Below the pieces are notes generated by a model, which saw only the letters and a program-made list of their open reading frames with translations, ran no database searches and was not told the DNA's origin. The position numbers and the translations under genes are program-made. A stretch of DNA of 64,000 nt, taken from positions 16,081,963-16,145,962 of the forward strand of contig CM072895.1 of NCBI GenBank assembly GCA_037013685.1, written 5' to 3'. This DNA is from Acridotheres tristis. Taxonomy: Eukaryota > Chordata > Aves > Passeriformes > Sturnidae. This document shows positions 60,604 through 64,000 of this stretch, one piece after another. Numbering within the stretch: position 1 is the first letter of the stretch; every line of letters starts with the position of its first letter.

Positions 60604-62429
60604 GTGAGTGTGTATGCTGATAGAAAAAAGAACAGTAGCACCTATGGTTATGAGGCTGTATCTGCTTTCATCAAGAGCTAAGTCTTTAAAAACTTTAATA
60701 AATGTCTAAGTAAAACTCAGAGAACATTAAAAAGACCACAACAAAAGAAAATCACAGTGATTGAAATGGAGGTTTAATTTTCATGCCACATGCCAAGTCT
60801 ACCACAGGTTGGTATTTTTCTTTTACAGTAAATGAAAAACATCGCTGAAGTCCTCAGACTGGCTACGTGATGAGCCCTAGTCTTTAACCAAAGATACTTC
60901 TATAGCCACAGCTTTCATTCAGAAATGGTCACTTTTATTTCACTGCTCAGAGGCCAGACTGATTGTGAGAGGAAGAAATTAATATTTTGGTAGAACTCTT
61001 TGTGGTTCACCGTACCTCTCTCTTCCAGTCAGCCTTGGTAGGAAACTTCTCCAGATCTAGCCAGTAAAATGCTTTTGGCACAATGCAGAAAGTCACTCTG
61101 GAGCTTGCTAAGACACGGCTTCCCCAAACCCCAGCTCTGAGCTGAACATATATACCTATAATTGCCCATCTCATGGCCAATCAGTGAGTTATATCTTCCC
61201 CAATGTTTTTGGCATTTCTGCAACACCAATCTGCCACATCTAGTTCATCCTCCACTTTTGCTCCTCCTGTAACTCAAAGGAGCTCCCCTTTCTAAAATAG
61301 GAGGGAAACAGAAAGCCAAAAAATGGAAGGCTATGCTGGAATCTTCTTTGGTGTGCCTGAGCAGGAGAAACGTGACCTCCCTGGCTCTTTCGTTCATCCT
61401 TCCCACTCCATCTTCTACAACTGGAGGGCAGTCTCCATTCTTTTTATCAAAGGCAGCAGAAGAGAGTTTTAATTGCATAAACATTCAACTGGGAAGGATA
61501 TTCAGTGCAGGAAGGAAAGTTTTTCCAGAGCGGACTGAAATTCTCAGAGGGTTGGCAAGGTGTATTGTCTTGATCTGGCTACTCAGAGTAATGAAATCTA
61601 AACAGACTTTATTAACAAGTCTTTTCACACCTCCTCTGTTCTCAGCAGCTGAGCTCAGCACTGAAAGAGAGACTATAATGCAGTAACTTTGAGAAGCTTT
61701 CTGGGCCTCTCTCAAATGAAGCATGCATTGGTTACCTAACTGTGCATGAGTACAGTACAGCATCAGCTTCTGCCAAAAGTCTTATTACTGGAGGAAATTG
61801 CAAATTTGACAGATATGATATCCTAAAGTCATAATGGCCTAAGAATGAAGAGGGGAGTGAAACAGATAATGCCCTGACCAGATTTGCTCCACTTCCTGGC
61901 TGATCTGTACTGATAGCCTTTCGTAGTAGCTCAAGGGCACAAAAGAACTCTTTAATTATCAAAATTACTTATAAGTTGACTTCCAGCTTTGCAAACACCA
62001 CTGAACTTTTCTTTTAACCTGAAAAAAAAGTACACTGAAAACATACCACAGCTGCAGATATTTTTCTTTCTCATTTAGAGAAAAACTAAGTCTGAGACTT
62101 ATAGTTTCAGCTGTCTCGTTTTCTCCTCAGAAGGACTGCACTTCTCTCAATGCCAGCTGAATCTCTCTTTCCTGGTTCTTTCATTTTAAGACTTTGAAGT
62201 TTCTAAACAAGTGGATTAGGTGCGTAACTATCCGTTCAAGACTTTGTGGGACATATTCAGAGTAGCTAACACCAGGTGGGTGGATACTGGAGCAGGCACT
62301 GCAGGATTGCTCCAGAGGCTCCTGGCAGTTTGAATAACTGGTTTATCTGTGCAACCTAATCCCATATTTTGACTAGTCAAACACACTCCCTTGCAGAACT
62401 TGCTGGTGGTTACCTGTATCAGGCACTTC

Positions 62430-62780
62430 ATCAAATAAAAGCTGAAATTATTACATTAAGTTCTTCACACAATAAAGAAGGAGCCCTGCATGCAGAAGTA
62501 TAGTGTGTTGGTTTCCACAAGCTGGATTTACTGATCAACTACAGGGAGAAATTATACCATAAATAGCACTTTGCAATATTTAAGCTTGATAACGTGCAAC
62601 TGGGAATAGGTTTTATGTGTCTGTATTCTCTTTGCTCAAAGGTTGTTTAGAGATACATTTGCATCTCCAAGACAAAGTACGTGTTAATTACCTCATGTTT
62701 GCACTGTACTTTCAGGAAGGAAAGCTATATAAGTGCTGAGTGCTATTAGCATCATCCCCTTCTATTTTTCTCTTTCAGCT
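62430..62780 (+). promoter_or_regulatory. Motif-rich stretch with TATA-like box and strong acceptor
   Basis: Contains TTATACCATAAATAGC, TTTGCAATATTTAAGC, an octamer ATTTGCAT at 62657-62664, ACGTGTTAATTACC, and GCTATATAAGTGC (TATA-like, 62724-62736). Close behind, CCCCTTCTATTTTTCTCTTTCAG ends at 62778 as a very good acceptor, though TATA and acceptor are too close for a normal first exon and intron. It may be an enhancer or an intron end, with the exon after 62778 not identified. Confidence 0.25.
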
Positions 62781-64000
62781 TTTAAGTGAATATAGTGCTT
62801 GTGAAAGTTGTTGGATTGACAGCCCTGGAGACTGAAGTCTAAAGTGCAGCACACCCGCTGAGCCAAACAGAACTAAAATGTACAAAAGCTTCCCACCAAA
62901 TTTTAAATACATGCTTCATTTAGCTATTGTTCTATGATGGCATGTAATACTACTACTGAAAGTTTTGCTGCTCCCATTTATTTGTTCTAAACATCAGTTC
63001 AGACTCTTCCTTTATTTCCTACTTTTAAAAACCATTTCTTGCTGATGGGCAACACCCCAGAGACTGCTTCCCTGCCTTCAGAATCCCACATTACGATGGA
63101 ATGCTGTTGAAGTGTAACTTCATGCTGCTGCAGTCAGGTACAATAGTGCATCCTGGCATTCACTTTGCACATCACAGAAAAGTACATTAGCTAATCTCAC
63201 ACAGTTTTAGTACTGATCACACTAAGTGCTTGTCTGCAGAAATGCTACTCTGTATTATAATCTAAATCTAAGGCAAGGAGATTTCTAATGGAAGATCTGC
63301 TCCTCTAGACAGGAATACTAGTGTTTCTTAGAAAACTAAGCCAATACTTAAATAAAAATTCAATGTTTCCTGAGAAATGGGTAATCTTATGTTTATTTAA
63401 ACATTAGGTTTCCAGGAGTATACCTGTGACCACTGAAAGAAGTTTGGAATTTTTTTAAATTTACCTTTTTGAAATCCTTTATGGTACACCAAAAGACAAG
63501 TCCTACCTTCTAAGATGCTGCTCTTCACACAAGTACATTCAGATAATTTATAAAGCTTTCTCTTGATTTCAGCTAGGGCCACTGCTCTCTCCAGGAGACT
63601 GCCATTCCTATAAAAATGTTCCCTAAATTACACAAATGTTTGCTGGCTGTTGGTTTCACTGTCTCCTTTTATCCACTGCCTGCTTGCCCCCAGGTGGGAC
63701 TGCTTGAGCTTTTAAGTGACGGGACTGATCCCAGCTGAGTAGAGTAGCACATGAGATGCAGAACACCTGTGGTGTGTCAAGCTGATACTAACAGCTGCTG
63801 GTTCAGATGCTTCCAGAAGATTCCTTCACTTGTCTTGACAGGTTCCAAAAGCGAGTTTGGTGCCTGGGTCATCTTCAGTCCTGCACAACTTCAAGACCCG
63901 GCACTTACAGAAAGTAATTCCTTTCCAATTCCAATTACTTTCCAGTTTGGGAAATTTCTCAGGGCTTCTTGTCAAGGCAGGCTAGTCTTTTATGATTTCC
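62781..64000. other. Non-coding single-copy DNA to window end
   Basis: No gene or repeat recognised. Any exon that would use the acceptor at 62778 is closed by stops in the first codons of at least one frame and shows no clear donor. Confidence 0.55.

Larger units (their letters stand above)
57606..62429. other. Non-coding DNA with paired exon-like segments
   Basis: Contains a small TCTC-rich scrap (58256-58270), the candidate exons at 59839-59858 and 60563-60603, and possible palindromic-repeat words near 60019-60058. The 117-codon frame 61333-61686 and its antisense partners are unrecognised. Confidence 0.5.

Noticed and set aside
1..64000. tRNA, rRNA, snoRNA, CRISPR, retroviral LTR or viral insertions
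   Set aside because: No B-box-type GGTTCGA with a cloverleaf, no direct-repeat array, no paired LTRs with TG...CA ends and polyadenylation signals, and no viral protein-like frames were found by eye.

Overview
The window looks like nuclear DNA from a bird: AT-rich, without operons or long reading frames, and with few interspersed repeats. The best evidence is one 5'-truncated CR1 retrotransposon (about 29150-30431, + strand) that carries reverse-transcriptase remnants and the CR1 3' tail related to ATTCTATG, typical of sauropsids. A second, much older CR1 3' end lies at about 31146-31205. There are no Alu-, B1- or L1-like sequences, and transposon density is far lower than expected in a turtle, crocodile or mammal.

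I find no protein-coding gene I can name. The longest open frames, up to about 260 codons antisense to the CR1 and about 60-130 elsewhere, look like chance frames or frames inside the CR1. The window is therefore best read as intergenic sequence or the inside of a very large intron. A few short segments have a good splice acceptor and donor at plausible spacing: 6066-6116 (+), 17252-17342 (-), 24233-24379 (+), 42364-42451 (+), 59839-59858 (+) and 60563-60603 (+). They are listed as low-confidence exon candidates; one of them overlaps an apparent ancient repeat.

Layout. 1-29 kb is AT-rich single-copy sequence with several stretches rich in homeodomain-, octamer- and Fox-type motifs (about 2.59-2.9, 4.73-5.3, 12.6-12.9, 15.7-15.9, 18.8-19.1 and 21.0-21.3 kb) that look like conserved non-coding elements. 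29.1-31.2 kb holds the CR1 copies. 31-45 kb is single-copy sequence with worn fragments of old amniote repeats (34.9, 35.7, 42.4 and 43.7 kb). 45-64 kb has a GA microsatellite (45.24 kb), more enhancer-like stretches (48.4-48.7, 51.3-51.7, 57.5 and 62.4-62.8 kb), a MIR-like fragment (49.9 kb) and paired splice signals near 60 kb.

Local DNA structure is the other theme: a 13-bp inverted repeat with a 41-nt spacer (25580-25646), an 11-bp BamHI-site hairpin (54717-54741), two overlapping alternative hairpins (21325-21349), a 16-bp perfect palindrome (35138-35153) and a cluster of GATCTGA words (34272-34327). I found no new multi-gene biological system. All regulatory and exon calls rest on sequence reading alone, and repeat families were compared from memory.
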